From Chlorops oryzae (lineage: Eukaryota; Arthropoda; Insecta; Diptera; Chloropidae): DNA of 64,000 bases. Under the pieces are notes generated by a model. It saw nothing but the letters and a program-made list of their open reading frames with translations. It did no database searches and was not told the origin of the DNA. Location: contig CM035808.1 of the NCBI GenBank assembly GCA_020466095.1, positions 41,263,555 to 41,327,554 on the forward strand, read 5' to 3'. The position numbers and the translations under genes are program-made. Positions 23,095 through 33,603 of this stretch are shown piece by piece (the stretch's first letter is position 1; every line of letters starts with the position of its first letter).

Positions 23095-26000
23095 GGTCAC
23101 ACTTTAGTTTTTCGTAATTTACTCCTAAGCCATGAAAGATATCATATTGAAATTTGGCATGGACTTCAACCAGGTAAATGTCCGAAAAACTGCATACAAA
23201 TTTTTTTCGTAGTCCCTTCTTGGGTCGTGGGAAGTGGTTCAGAAGTTTCAAAAATCACGATTTTTAACGTTTTTCCTGGATAACTTTTTTACTATACATC
23301 CCAGCTTATTGAAATTTGGTGTGTGTATAGCTACTATGTAGACTTCAGCTTTGGCTGAAAAAAAATTGCGACATCGCTATAACTATGGTCATCATCCTAC
23401 ACATTAGAAAAAAACACTCTTTCTCTTATTCTCATATCTGAATACAAAAATTATTTTTTTGCTTCTTCTGATTGTGTATTTTGCCGCCAAATAAAGTCGT
23501 CCATTATGGATAAATTTTGACCATGACCACATTTCGCGAAATTCGCAAAAATTGATTTTCACTATTTTGAATTGAGTATTTCGCAGCTAAACAAAATGTC
23601 CTCTAAGGGTTAAAATTTGATCAAGACCACCATCCGCGAAATTCGCGAAAATTTGATTTTCACTATTTTGAATTGAGTATTTCGCAGTTAAACAAAATGT
23701 CCTCTAAGGGTTAAAATTTGATCAAGACCACCATCCGCGAAATTCGCGAAAACCTGATTTTCACTATATTTAATTGAGTATTTCGCAGCTAAACAAAATG
23801 TCCTCTAAGGGTTAAAATTTGATCAAGACCACCATCCGCGAAATTCGCAAAAATTTGATTTTCACTATTTTGAAGTGAGTATTTCGCAGTTAAACAAAAT
23901 GTGCTCTAAGGGTTAAAATTTGATCAAGACCACCATCCGCGAAATTCGCGAAAACCTGATTTTCACTATTTTGAATTGAGTATTTCACAGCTAAACAAAA
24001 TGTCCTCTAAGGGTTAAAATTTGATCAAGACCACCATCCGCGAAATTCGCGAAAATTTGATTTTCACTATTTTGAAGTGAGTATTTCGCAGCTAACTAAA
24101 TTTCCTCTAAGGGTTAAAATGTGATCAAGACCACCATCCGCGAAATTCGCGAAAATTTGATTTTCACTATTATTGAATTGAGTATTTCGAGCTAGACATA
24201 TTGTCCTCTAACGGTTAAAATTTGACCATGACCACCATTCGCGAAATTTTTTTGCTTAGTAAATAATCATCGAGTTTTAGAACCTAAATCGAAGTAACAG
24301 ATAAGGTATAAATAGATATCCAAGCTAGAAACAACGAAAACAGCAGAATTTTCGGTAAGTAATGTTTTAACATATTTTAGGCTGAGGAAAATGGTATGTG
24401 TTGCAATTCGGCTTTGCCGATGTAAACTTCTTTACTTGTTTTTTTTTTGAATTAGAAGTTAAAATTTAAATTCTAACAGGATTAAAAAGCATTCAACAAA
24501 CCCTTTTGCAAATAAATAAAAAAGTAAGGTTTCAAATCCATACGAATTTTTGAAAAAGTTTGTGCACGTGAGACAGCATTGGCAACGTGTTTTTCCTTTA
24601 AATTTTTCGAAATTTACCACTCTCGCACATTTTTGCACCTGCGCGGGGATTTGAATTCGAACTTTTGGATAGCTAATCGTACACACTATCCACAAAGCCA
24701 TTCCATTTTTAAGATATAATGAAGCCTTCCCCGAAATTCATTTTGCTTAATTTTATTTAAGAACACATCAAAAAATTTATTTTTATTTCTGAGCGAAAAA
24801 AAAATTAAATCCGATTTTGAGCATTATAGTTTGATAAAAAAATAAAAATCGAAACTGATGGCCGTATTATGAATAACAACCGGTTGTAGTTGTATTTTTT
24901 ATAGCTCACCATAACTTTTTTGCTTTTTTTATTCTTAATTAAAACTTAAATTTGTATACCTACTTGTAAACAAGGCTATATTCACAAAGTTATATTTATT
25001 CAGCAGTTTTTTTGTTTAGACTTTTAATGGCACTTATTGGCTGAAAACCGAACTGTAAAAAGGTGAAAACAGTCTCTCGTTGTATTTCATAATAGGGGGT
25101 AACATTTTTATTTTTGAGCAAAAAAATAAAAGTAAGAAATTGATTTTTATTTTCAAGTAAAAAAATAGAAACTTAAGAGGGCATTTACACATTTGACAAT
25201 TTTGTCAAAATCTATGTCAAAACAATCTTCAAAAAGTGTACACGTAACAATTTTTGACATCAAAATCGGTTTTTGAATCGAAAAATCACTTTAAATTTTG
25301 AAGTAAAATTTTTTTGATGTCAAACGTCAAAAGTGTAAATGGGCCCTAAGTTTTACAGTCGAACCTGGATATGGGCAATTCCATGAATACTGTCCCACCT
25401 GTGACACTTATTTTGTAGGTTTTAGCTCAATTTAATGAAGAAAAAGGACGTAATTTATAAACATTCTAGTTTTTGAAAGCCTTTAAAAATAGTTAGGCAC
25501 TGAAAATACTAAATTTTCGCTCGGGATGATTGTTACGGGTGTCACCGGTGGGACCGTTTCTCGTGGAATTGCCCATATAGTGAATTAATTTTTGAACGTC
25601 CCGTTCATTGTATCCAGATTGTTCGTATTAACGAGATTGAATGTTTTGTTCATTATTTTTACAGGCCCGTAGAGAGAAATTTAGGACCCGGCGGATTTCC
25701 CATGCCAATTGTGGGCTCCTCCAGAAAGCCCGGTGCCGGAGAAAAATCCTCCTTTTCCATCCCCTCTCTTAAGGCCTGATTATTTAGAAAAGTCGCTGTA
25801 ACAAAAAAAGCGTTCACTATTTCCAGCTGTTCATTATTTCAGGGATTCGTTATATCCAGATTCGACTGTATTAAAAAAAAAATTTTTTTAAAGAATAAAT
25901 TACACTAGTTTACAGTGGTTTTGTTGCCGCGACTTCATTAAGAATTTTGGATTGGGGTCCTATATGGTTTGGAAGGTGTTTTTTAATACTAGAGCTCCAA

Positions 26001-29000
26001 GCCGAAATATTTGAGAACGGATTGAAAATGTGAATGGTATGGGTATGGGTAAGAATTGTGAAAAATATAAAGCTCTCATTTTTAAATAAGAGAGAAAATT
26101 TTTAGAAAAATTCTTTTACGTCACAAAACAGCAAATAAACTCAAAAAATCGAGGAAAACATTAAAATTTTCCCATTCCCAGGGAGGTCCCTGAATCTCGA
26201 CCAAGGATTCCTATATTGTCAGCGTCTACATTATAGGTAAAAGTGGTATTCTGAGCGTTCATGTGGAATAAATCTTACTTTGTATATATTTCACAAAAAA
26301 TTCTTCAATCATACTTTCACGATATAGTAATATAAAATGAAGCTATAAACTGTTGCAAATTTATACAAAGGCTTACCTTCACGGTTAAGGAGCAGCAGTG
26401 TTTTTTCTGTAAAAACTTTAGCTGTTTGCAGATTTTGCATTGCCTCGACAACGACATTTTGTGAAAAATCCGTGAATTGCAAATTGAATGACAAAACTAA
26501 TGCAATCACAAGGTCAACAAGTGATTCTGGATTATTGCCTTCGATAATTTCTAAGAGAAAGCTGGCAAAGTGTACACCAATATAGTCTGAAAAAGTTCAA
26601 CAAATTTAATGATTTTAAAAGATATGAATTCATGTCGTTTTATAAATCCACCTTGATGATTTATTGGCATCGGCTGACCCAAGGAAAATATTATTGTTAA
26701 CATTTTGACTAGCTGCTTAAATCGATCTAAATTGGAAAAATGTGTTTTCATATCCTCAACCTGCAGAAAGAGGGCAAATAATTAGATATAAGTATTTTTA
26801 TCACAAAAAAGAGAGCATACTATTTCTAAAGGCAAAACGGAAGTCAACAAGATGTCCACGATTATGTGATCCAAGCGACAAGCGGCCGTAAACGTTTTCA
26901 AAAGAAGTCGCTTGATTGGCCAACGTGTTTCCATTTGATAATATTGCACCAGATTGATTAGCATTTGATACTGATCGCAGGACATTTCATAACAACTAAT
27001 ATTTTCATCGGCATTGTTCTTTGAAAATATATAAAATTTTATGACTCATTATTGAAAAATGTATTTTTGTCAATTAAGTCTTACCAATATTTCAACCAAT
27101 TCCTCAAGAATTTGCACAATTTCATCCTCATCTTCATAGAGCATCCACGAACGCTGTTCAGTATCATTCTTACAATCAGCAAGTTGAGAAAAAATATATT
27201 GCAAACGCTTTGCATCATGCGTCATGCCGAGAAGTTCTTTTGGAGTCTCAACTTTATCTGTAACATGAACGGCCACAGCTTCCAAATAAGGATTAATTGC
27301 TCCATTATACAATTGTTCAAGACTAGTAAGGACTACCCGCAACGCTTCACAGGATAAATCGAAGCTTAAGTTCGTATTTCTGCGAATAATATCCACAATC
27401 TGGTAGACATCCGAGGACTCAACTTTTAAATTGGAACGTGTGTAATCGTATCCATTTCCTACAAGAGCACCATTCACTGGAGTTTGCTGTACAGCACTGT
27501 CTTCACTATCCAGCGCTTGACTGTTCTCAACGCTATTCACATAATCACCGCAACCAGCGTCATTCACAATGTTTTCATTACGGCTTTCACTATTTGCTTC
27601 GCTACCATCCGATTTTTCTGTATAATGCTTTTCATCCGTAAACTGATCTCTGACTTTACTGCTCCTAGTGCTTCCCGTGGCGTTGTCATCATTTTTGTGT
27701 GCATACGAATGACTGTTTTCTCGTTGACTAGACTCCTTATATGTTGTTACGACATCATCACTATTTGTTGTGGTTGTCGTCGTTGTCTCAGATGTTGTTG
27801 GTTCAGATGCCATGCTGTTGTCTTGTACAACTTCACTCGCTTTAACTTGCGCTACTGGCGGTTGTGGCTGTGGTTGTTGTTGCAATGATGATTGCTGCTG
27901 CTGCTGCTGCTGCTGCTGTGCAATTTGCACTTGCATAGATCCCAAACTGGGGGATTCCTGCAAGGCAGTGGCATGTTGCAGTGGAGCACCAACAGATGGA
28001 CTTGAAAAAGATTTCTTGCTGCTATCAAGTCTCTTTGACTTTGGTGATATTTGCTGATTTTGATTATACAAGCCGGGCGTCGACCCAGAATGATTGCTGC
28101 CTTTAAAGTTCTTCTCACCAAAACTTTGTGAAAATGACAGCGAAGAGTCACAGTCCCGTTCTGTGTTATCCTTTAAATATTTATAGAATGAAAAGTGAAA
28201 AATTAGCTTGTCATCATTTAGAATTATTAATTCCATACCGCATAGAGCTTCTCCATCGCAATTTTCTTTTCCCGCAGTCGCTCCAGTAACTCATCCTTTT
28301 GCATAATGCCATTTATTTCAGTTTCTTTGGATTTTTCCAAACTTTCAATGGAAGAATTTAGGAAGCTTATCAGAAATTCAGGTTCAACCTATAAAATTAA
28401 TGGAATTTTGGAACTTATCGAGGAGAAATACAATGAAAGGATTTCATTTTTAAGAAATTTAGCTTATAAATGCAGATTGTTTAAATTTGATTTTTAACCC
28501 CCTTTATTCTCACTCCCATAGATGGACCGAAGGTATCCACTTGCACTTTATCTCTTCACTAAGCTTCTATGTTCTCAAACCGATCTCAATAAAAGCCGCC
28601 AAGACTCCAAAGAAGTGCGCTTAAGATTAATAGTCGTATCATATAAAAGATTCACTTCTCGCTAATAGCTCTCCCTTTACCTTTAAAACATTCCAAGTAC
28701 TTCATTCAGTTGTTTAAAGCAGTGATGTTGCGGATGCAAGTGTCACATTCGCGGATTCGGAAATTACAAGTATTTTGAGAAAGTCCTTTTGGAGCATTCC
28801 ACAGAAAATGATACTTTTTTCCCGTACAAACAGGCAAAAACTAAATATAATTACTCAAAAATTTTGGAAAGGGCACCTTATATCCTGTTAAGTATCTTAA
28901 TAATAGTACATTAAAATAATCTTTTCATAAAATTAATCATTTAAACGTAAAAAAAAGTCATGAATAGTATTTGTCCCGTACGTGGAATGCTCCTTTTATG

Positions 29001-30304
29001 GAAAATAAAAATAGGTTGATCTGAGTATTCCGGGAATTTATTGGAATATTCGGATTATGGAATTAGAATTAACATTTCAAATTGTCGCAATATTGCTGTC
29101 TTGAATTCACATTTTAAAAGCTGCATAAAGAAATGCAATAACCTTCGCCAGCATCAGCAATTTTTTCCTGCGAACTGTGGCACAATTGCATCCGCATGAA
29201 CATTTGCATCGACGAAGATCTCGACATTCTTGCGGAAGCTCCGCAATTGCGGATGCGTGTATTCGCAGCAACCCTGTTTTGAAGGTGCTTGACTTGAGTT
29301 GAAAGAAAGTCAGAACAACTTTTGAACGTCTCGAGAACACACTTTTCTCAATACCCTGTAGTAAACAGTTGGGCAATTCTCTGAAAAGAACTAGTACCTT
29401 TACCAGAACTAGAAGAACCAGTGCAATTTTTGGATAAGCTTCCACCATAACTATACTAGTGATAATTGGAATAATCGTATCCGTTAATCAAAGTTGAACT
29501 ACAAATCAATCGATAGTGACTGAACATAAATACTTCGTAAATCAACGATTCTAGTACCTTTTTCCCGTAAACAGCACTGGTATTTAACTGGTGCAAATTT
29601 ACCCAATTGCCTATAAAAGTACTAGAATATTTCTGGTGCCTACCGCACTAGTGCTTTCCTGTACAGATGTTGTACTGATTTTCTACAGAATTTTATATGG
29701 GCAAGGGTATAGAAAAGAACTAGTACTGGTGGCTTTTGCAGTAGTAAAGTACTAGTACAGCACTAGTTGAAATTTCTGCAGGGTAGCTTGTGAGGTTGAA
29801 AAAACTACACACACATCCATCCAGAATGCCCCTTGCTGCAAGTCAGCATCTTCATTTCGCACAAGTAGTTGCTAGTGCCCAAAAGGGTGTCAATAACCTT
29901 TAGCAGCACGATTTACATATATACCCTTCAGGTGAATAAGTGCCGATAAATATGCCAGTTCACTGACAATTAAGTCATTTCATTTAGTTGTTACGGAGAA
30001 CAAGGAATTTTAAATTTATTGAAATTGATTTTTAATTTAGTTCTAATGGAGAATGTATAGAAGAATTGACTTGCAACTTAATAATTTTGGTTGATGTTTT
30101 TGATAACGCCCCTTTTTTTTAAAGACTTACCTTAATTTTCATTACATAATTGGATGGCACAAATCCAATTAGTCCTTTCATGCTCACTACCTGCCACCAA
30201 TTTCTTTGACGAGCCGAAGTCTGATACAATATGAAATATTCGCCTTCATCGAAGCTTATTGTTTTTGGATAAGCCGCTTGAAAGTCATACAGTGCTTTGA
30301 GCAT
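19876..30304 (-). CDS. NCKIPSD/SPIN90 homologue (SH3 protein, actin regulator), 8 exons, 763 aa
   Basis: NCKIPSD/SPIN90 binds Nck, formins and Arp2/3 and promotes nucleation of unbranched actin. Coding exons, 5' to 3': 30304-30131, 28388-28239, 28170-27085, 27018-26821, 26760-26652, 26586-26377, 20325-20153, 20067-19876; all phases close. Residues 1-58 are an SH3 domain opening MLKALYDF, with WW in RQRNWWQVV and FVPSNYV near its end. Residues about 109-330 are low complexity with a Gln tract from a CAG-type run at 27894-27920. The C-terminal leucine-rich half matches the family: RSWMLYEDEDEIVQILEELV, NLVQYYQMETRWPIKRLLLK, VFTEKTLLLLNRE and REIANEFPQLF at the end. The start is the ATG at 30304 because it matches the mammalian N-terminus; a possible acceptor TTTGGCAG just upstream suggests a 5' UTR exon. 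Human NCKIPSD has about 720 aa. Confidence 0.92.
20485..20577 (+). repeat. tRNA-derived SINE-like sequence with (ATT)n tail
   Basis: TGGCTGAGATG at 20508-20518 (A box) and GGTTCGACTCC at 20534-20544 (B box) have tRNA-like spacing. An ATTATTATTATTATT tail follows at about 20560-20575. Such a head and tail suit a SINE. It lies in intron 7 of the NCKIPSD homologue. Confidence 0.6.
20578..21378 (+). pseudogene. R1-clade-like non-LTR retrotransposon fragment
   Basis: Two reading frames joined by a frameshift near 20765 give the C-terminal end of a non-LTR reverse transcriptase ORF2. Visible are AVRYLGVWLDPRMTFWAQI, VVNAVLLYGSEVWA, WTARLIPELRTWVKRTFGEV and YYLTQLLSGHGYFRKYLYRM, the layout seen after the RT core in R1-type elements. 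The zinc-knuckle-like end is degenerate: one expected Cys is Gly in SCIYGDADEDDAEHTFFQC. Truncated at both ends, with no intact RT core. An old insertion in intron 7. Confidence 0.75.
21379..22815. other. Gene-free part of NCKIPSD intron 7
   Basis: AT-rich, with no recognisable element ends or exons. The ORF at 21895-22122 has no known motif. Confidence 0.4.
22816..22880 (+). repeat. tRNA-like sequence (SINE head)
   Basis: TAGCTCAGTGG at 22826-22836 is an exact A-box match and GGTTCAATTC at 22861-22870 resembles a B box. The 5' part GTCGTAGCTCAGTGGTTAGC looks like a real tRNA, but no matching acceptor stem follows. Probably tRNA-derived. Confidence 0.5.
23031..23094. repeat. (CTGT)n microsatellite
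   Basis: About 16 uninterrupted copies of TGTC. It produces spurious TDRQ-repeat ORFs on the minus strand. Confidence 0.9.
23450..24260. repeat. 101-bp tandem minisatellite, about 8 copies
   Basis: The motif GACCACCATCCGCGAAATTC recurs at 23625, 23726, 23827 and onward, an exact 101-bp period. Units contain CGCGAAATTCGCGAAAA, ATTTCGCAG and CCTCTAAGGGTTAAAA. The first and last units are more diverged, as expected where homogenisation is weaker at array ends. Confidence 0.9.
24645..24702 (-). repeat. tRNA-like sequence (SINE head), minus strand
   Basis: On the minus strand TGGCTTTGTGG (24700-24690) matches an A box and AGTTCGAATTC (near 24663-24653) a B box. The context suits a tRNA-derived SINE rather than a functional tRNA. 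Confidence 0.45.
25177..25346. mobile_element. PIF/Harbinger-type MITE, TSD TAA
   Basis: 170 bp. Left GAGGGCATTTACACATTTGA pairs with right CAAAAGTGTAAATGGGCCC. TAA at 25174-25176 and 25347-25349. The interior is made of TTTGACA/TGTCAAA inverted motifs. Confidence 0.68.
25356..25868. mobile_element. pogo/Tigger-like element, TSD TA, with a nested insertion
   Basis: Ends CAGTCGAACCTGGATAT and ATATCCAGATTCGACTG, flanked by TA. The interior contains ATCCAGATTGTTCGTATTAA, typical of Tigger-like ends. A second palindromic element (25373-25574) sits inside the left end. Confidence 0.65.
25373..25574. mobile_element. Palindromic MITE nested in the Tigger-like element
   Basis: Left GGGCAATTCCATGAATACTG with TCCCACC pairs with right GGTGGGACCGTTTCTCGTGG then AATTGCCC. 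ATAT flanks both sides (25369-25372, 25575-25578), so the TSD is ATAT or TA. Confidence 0.6.
29352..29784. mobile_element. Putative TIR element rich in ACTAGT motifs
   Basis: The ends TACCCTGTAG and CTGCAGGGTA are inverted repeats (9 of 10), readable as a TA TSD plus CCCTG(T/C)AG TIR. The interior carries many copies of ACTAGT / AACTAGTACC / CTGGTGC in both orientations. No ORF with a known domain. It lies in intron 1 of the NCKIPSD homologue. Confidence 0.5.
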
Positions 30305-30500
30305 CTCGATTTTATCTGCCAAAAGTTACGTTATAATATAACCGCCCGATGGTGATAGGGCACATGTAAAAGAAAAAATTGATTATATGTTTGCAGGGAA
30401 GCGCCTTGTTTCGTACAAAAAGAAATCGCAAAAGGATTTAAATGAGTTCACGACAACATCCGCAGTGAAGAGAAGGGGAGCAAAGCGAAAATATGCCACA

Positions 30501-30502
<2 letters not shown>

Positions 30503-30534
<32 letters not shown>
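30503..30534. repeat. (TA)n microsatellite
   Basis: An uninterrupted TA run upstream of the NCKIPSD start. The overlapping short ORFs encoding IYIYIY are artefacts. Confidence 0.9.
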
Positions 30535-30536
<2 letters not shown>

Positions 30537-31439
30537 GCAGTGTCGTGTGAGTTGTTTTTGCACATGCAATTCTTTTCTTTTGATTTTGCTTTTTATTGTT
30601 TTTTTCATCTTTAGTCCTTTCGCTTTTTTTTTTACTATTTGCACTTCTTTTGTTTTTGTTTTTGTTTTTCGTGTTGTAGTTGTTTTTGTCTTAGGCTTAC
30701 CCATTTTCTGACGAAGCAACGTTAATTAAATTTTCGTTTCTGGACGAATATACCAAATCCAGTGGCAACGATTATTTTTATTTTCAATTAAGTAAAAACA
30801 GCTGCCTCAAAAAGTCATGCAATTTTCTCAAATTTTTAATAAACGCGAGAGATTTTTGGATATTTTCATTTTTAATTCGATGCACGTTTACCCACCCATA
30901 ATTTTCTATCTATATCGAGTGAAAAGGATATTAAAATCCGAATTTGGTAATCAAAATAAAGAATGCAACTAAACAATCAGAATGTCAGTAAAAGCAAAAT
31001 GTCAATTAGGCGAATATGAACAGCTGATTGAAAACAAGGGCCATGGTTGCATTTTGAATCTCACAAATGAACCAAGGTGTATTTAATAAGGTGGTAGCAG
31101 TCAAGGTGTATTTAACAAGGTGATATCAATATTAAAACCAGAACAATAAATCTCAAACTAAACTCTCAAATTATATGAAATTTTTAGGCCCGATATTACA
31201 GTGTATACGTAAGTTAAGGAAGCTTGAAGACGAAGTGAAGTGTCCAGCGGTTTAACCGTCAATTTTTATCCAAAACTCACGAAAATTGTTTTTGGCAGGC
31301 AACATTTGAAAAAACTTATATTTTTTGTTTATACTTTTTTAAAATTCGTAAAATTAGTGAAATTCCTTCATTAAATTAATTTGAAAACTTATTTAAGGAG
31401 CACTTAAAATTTGTACTGTGAAAATGCTTTACAGACTTA

Positions 31440-32064
31440 AGGTGAGATGACACTACGTGTGCAATTCACATATATTTGCTCAAAAAAATGTGTGACACAT
31501 CTGAAACAAATAAAATTTGAAGCACATTTATTTGCTCAGGGCATTACACTACGTGTGCAATACACACATAATTGCTCAAAAAATGTGTGACACATCTGGA
31601 AAATAATTGCACACATAACATTTTCTCGCAAAAAATATGGACAAATCACACATGTTGATTGCGCAATGTTACTAGGTTTCGTTTTTAAAAGATTGCAATG
31701 AAAATAATGTCCAACTTTAGAGATTTCAGAGACAGTTAAGATAATCGAAATCTTTAAAACTAAAAGTAATGACAGTATTTAAGCATTTGCCGAAACTGTG
31801 TTCTAACCTCACACAAAAAACCAAATTTTCAGCAGATTGTACTGTATGAGGAAACATTTTCACGTGTACATATTTTTACAAAATGTTTGTGCAGTTGAAA
31901 TTTGGGTTGATTACATTACGTGTGCAACGCACACATTTTATTTGTAAAATATTGTAAGAATTATTTTGAGCAAACAAATTATTCTTCGATTTCATTACGT
32001 GTGCAATGTTTATGACGTCAGTGAGCAAATATTCGTGCATTGAACACGTAGTGTCATCTCACCT
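31440..32064. mobile_element. PIF/Harbinger-type MITE B, TSD TTA
   Basis: 625 bp. Ends AGGTGAGATGACACTACGTG and CACGTAGTGTCATCTCACCT. TTA at 31437-31439 and 32065-32067. The interior repeats ACACATTTTTTGAGCAAA-type motifs in both orientations. Nested in element A. Confidence 0.8.
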
Positions 32065-32067
32065 TTA

Positions 32068-33361
32068 GAGCTGTTATACACGAGCGTGTTTTAACGCGCG
32101 TGTTATTGCGAATTTCCGTTTGAAACTGCTACGTAAATCATACTGCTTATACACGTTGAAGCGAGAATTTCAATAGCGCAGGAGCTGCAGGAAATTTCCT
32201 GCTGCAGGAGGTGCAGGAAAAATCCAATTTCCAATAATGCGTGTGCATGAGCATGTCATTGCAGCGGTTTTGAATCTTAACCTGACTCAGTACATTTTTA
32301 TCTACTCTTGCACTCGTCTTATTTTCTATGAACGGAATGTAATATTTCCTTTCATTTAACAAATAAATAATACAAATCATAAATATAGACATCGAAGCTT
32401 AAAATAAAATAAAATTTAATGCATATTACTTGATTGAGCAAGAAAAGTATGCCCCCGTATTGCCAAGTACCAGGGTTCGGACTATACTCCGATCGGAGTA
32501 GATCTACTCTGTTTTTTTTTAATTTTTGAAATCTCTCCGCCACTACCCTATACCTGAAATCTACTCCAATTTTTCACTTCACCAAACTCAAAATAATTTT
32601 GTCTATGTCACGATTTAGACGTAATGAGAACGAGTTTTTTGTGTTCCCTCGTTCGCAAACAAATTGTTGTTTTCCATACAGATGTCTCTGTATCTAAATC
32701 TTGACAGATGGAGATAAAAAAAATATAAGTAATATGTAAATGTAAGTTATAAATGTTTGCTTCAAATAAATTGTTGACCTTTTTTTTTTTTGCGCGAAAA
32801 TGAGAAATTCCAATTTACTACCCAAAAATTCATTTCTACTCCGATTTTTTCGGTCTTCTACTACCAAATGGGATTTCCGTATCCGAACACTGCCAAGTAC
32901 CTTAAAAAAGTACTCAATAGTTTCTACAACACTGTTATATTCCTTTTTTCAACTGTTATACTCAGCTGTCATGTAGCTCACGCGCAGGAAATATTCAATT
33001 TTTCGAACTCGTGCGTGTGCGTGTGCGTGAGCATGCAGTAAATTGATCGAACTAGTTCCATATGTTTTCATGTGTTGAATGTTTGCAGGAATTCACGTTA
33101 CGCAGCTCCTGCGCTATTGGAATTCTGGTTTGATACTTTGCTAGACTTTCTGCTTGCGTGTTTGTGACGTTTGAGCGGCCCATTGCCTTCCTCTGCTCCT
33201 TCGTAATACAATTTTTCTTGCTAAAAGTGCAATCATGCGAAAGCGAGCAAAGCAAAAGTCAAAAACACGCATGAAATTCGCTGCTCTTGCATGTTTAACT
33301 ACCCCGCTTACATCTCTACACCGCCGTCCTACAAACTCGACACGCGAGTGTATAACAGCTC
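32068..33361. mobile_element. PIF/Harbinger-type element C, TSD TTA shared with B
   Basis: 1294 bp. Ends GAGCTGTTATACACGAGCG and CGCGAGTGTATAACAGCTC. TTA at 32065-32067 and 33362-33364; the left TTA is also the right TSD of element B. It holds a hAT-type MITE at 32471-32892. The short minus-strand ORFs at 32147-32543 have no known domain. Confidence 0.78.
32471..32892. mobile_element. hAT MITE (CAG.GTTCGGA ends), 8-bp TSD CCAAGTAC
   Basis: 422 bp. Begins CAGGGTTCGGACTATACTCC and ends TTTCCGTATCCGAACACTG, the classic hAT CAGNG terminus. CCAAGTAC is perfect at 32463-32470 and 32893-32900. Nested in element C. Confidence 0.85.
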
Positions 33362-33418
33362 TTAAACTTACTTAAGTGCTAAGGAGACCTTAAGTATGCA
33401 TTGTAATATCGGGCCTTA

Positions 33419-33603
33419 AGGCTCAGTTACTCTTGATTGAACGTAACTTAACTTTACTTATTCAATCAGCTGACTTGATATGTTTAGTACATTTTGTATG
33501 GTAGCAGTTACTGATTACTTAATTTGACTTAAGATAAGAATCTGTGGAAAACAGATTTCAATAAGTTAAGTTAAGTTACGTTCAATCAAGAGTAACTGAG
33601 TCT
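33419..33603. mobile_element. PIF/Harbinger-type palindromic MITE D, TSD TTA shared with A
   Basis: 185 bp, nearly all palindrome: AGGCTCAGTTACTCTTGATT then GAACGTAACTTAA pairs with TTAAGTTACGTTCAATCAAG then AGTAACTGAGTCT. TTA at 33416-33418 (also the right TSD of A) and 33604-33606. Confidence 0.8.

Larger units (their letters stand above)
22893..24445 (-). mobile_element. Dispersed repeat element with internal minisatellite
   Basis: On the minus strand it would start AAACAAGTAAAGAAG (24445) and end CCTTTCGGAAAAGGTATAAA (22893). These ends echo the other AAACAAGTAAGAAAGC...GGGTATAAAAAG copies at 7250, 58818 and 62866. It shares ATATTCTTGATCAGG, a run of GTCTGTCTGTC, and a nearby ATCGATNTAGNCATG. 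It contains the CTGT tract and the 101-bp array. No coding capacity; class not determined. Confidence 0.55.
31187..33415. mobile_element. PIF/Harbinger-type element A, TSD TTA
   Basis: Ends GGCCCGATATTACAGTGTAT and TGCATTGTAATATCGGGCC. TTA at 31184-31186 and 33416-33418. Elements B and C are inserted within it. Its own sequence contains no recognisable transposase. Confidence 0.78.

Noticed and set aside
22864..23251. Minus-strand ORFs with TDRQ repeats
   Set aside because: They come from the (CTGT)n microsatellite, which is open in several frames.
23450..24260. Possible CRISPR-like array
   Set aside because: The period is 101 bp with no distinct repeat-spacer structure, in a eukaryotic intron; it is a minisatellite.
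27438..28057. + strand ORFs (including a Cys-rich one) opposite NCKIPSD exon 3
   Set aside because: They are antisense shadows; the Cys run is the reverse of the CAG-encoded Gln tract in a well-supported exon.
30305..30322. Six-codon longer N-terminus for the NCKIPSD homologue
   Set aside because: It would need a TTG start; the ATG at 30304 matches the family N-terminus, and TTTGGCAG looks like a splice acceptor.
30383..30719. Lys/Thr-rich and IYIYIY ORFs around 30.4-30.7 kb
   Set aside because: Driven by (TA)n and poly-purine tracts; open in several frames on both strands, with no domain.
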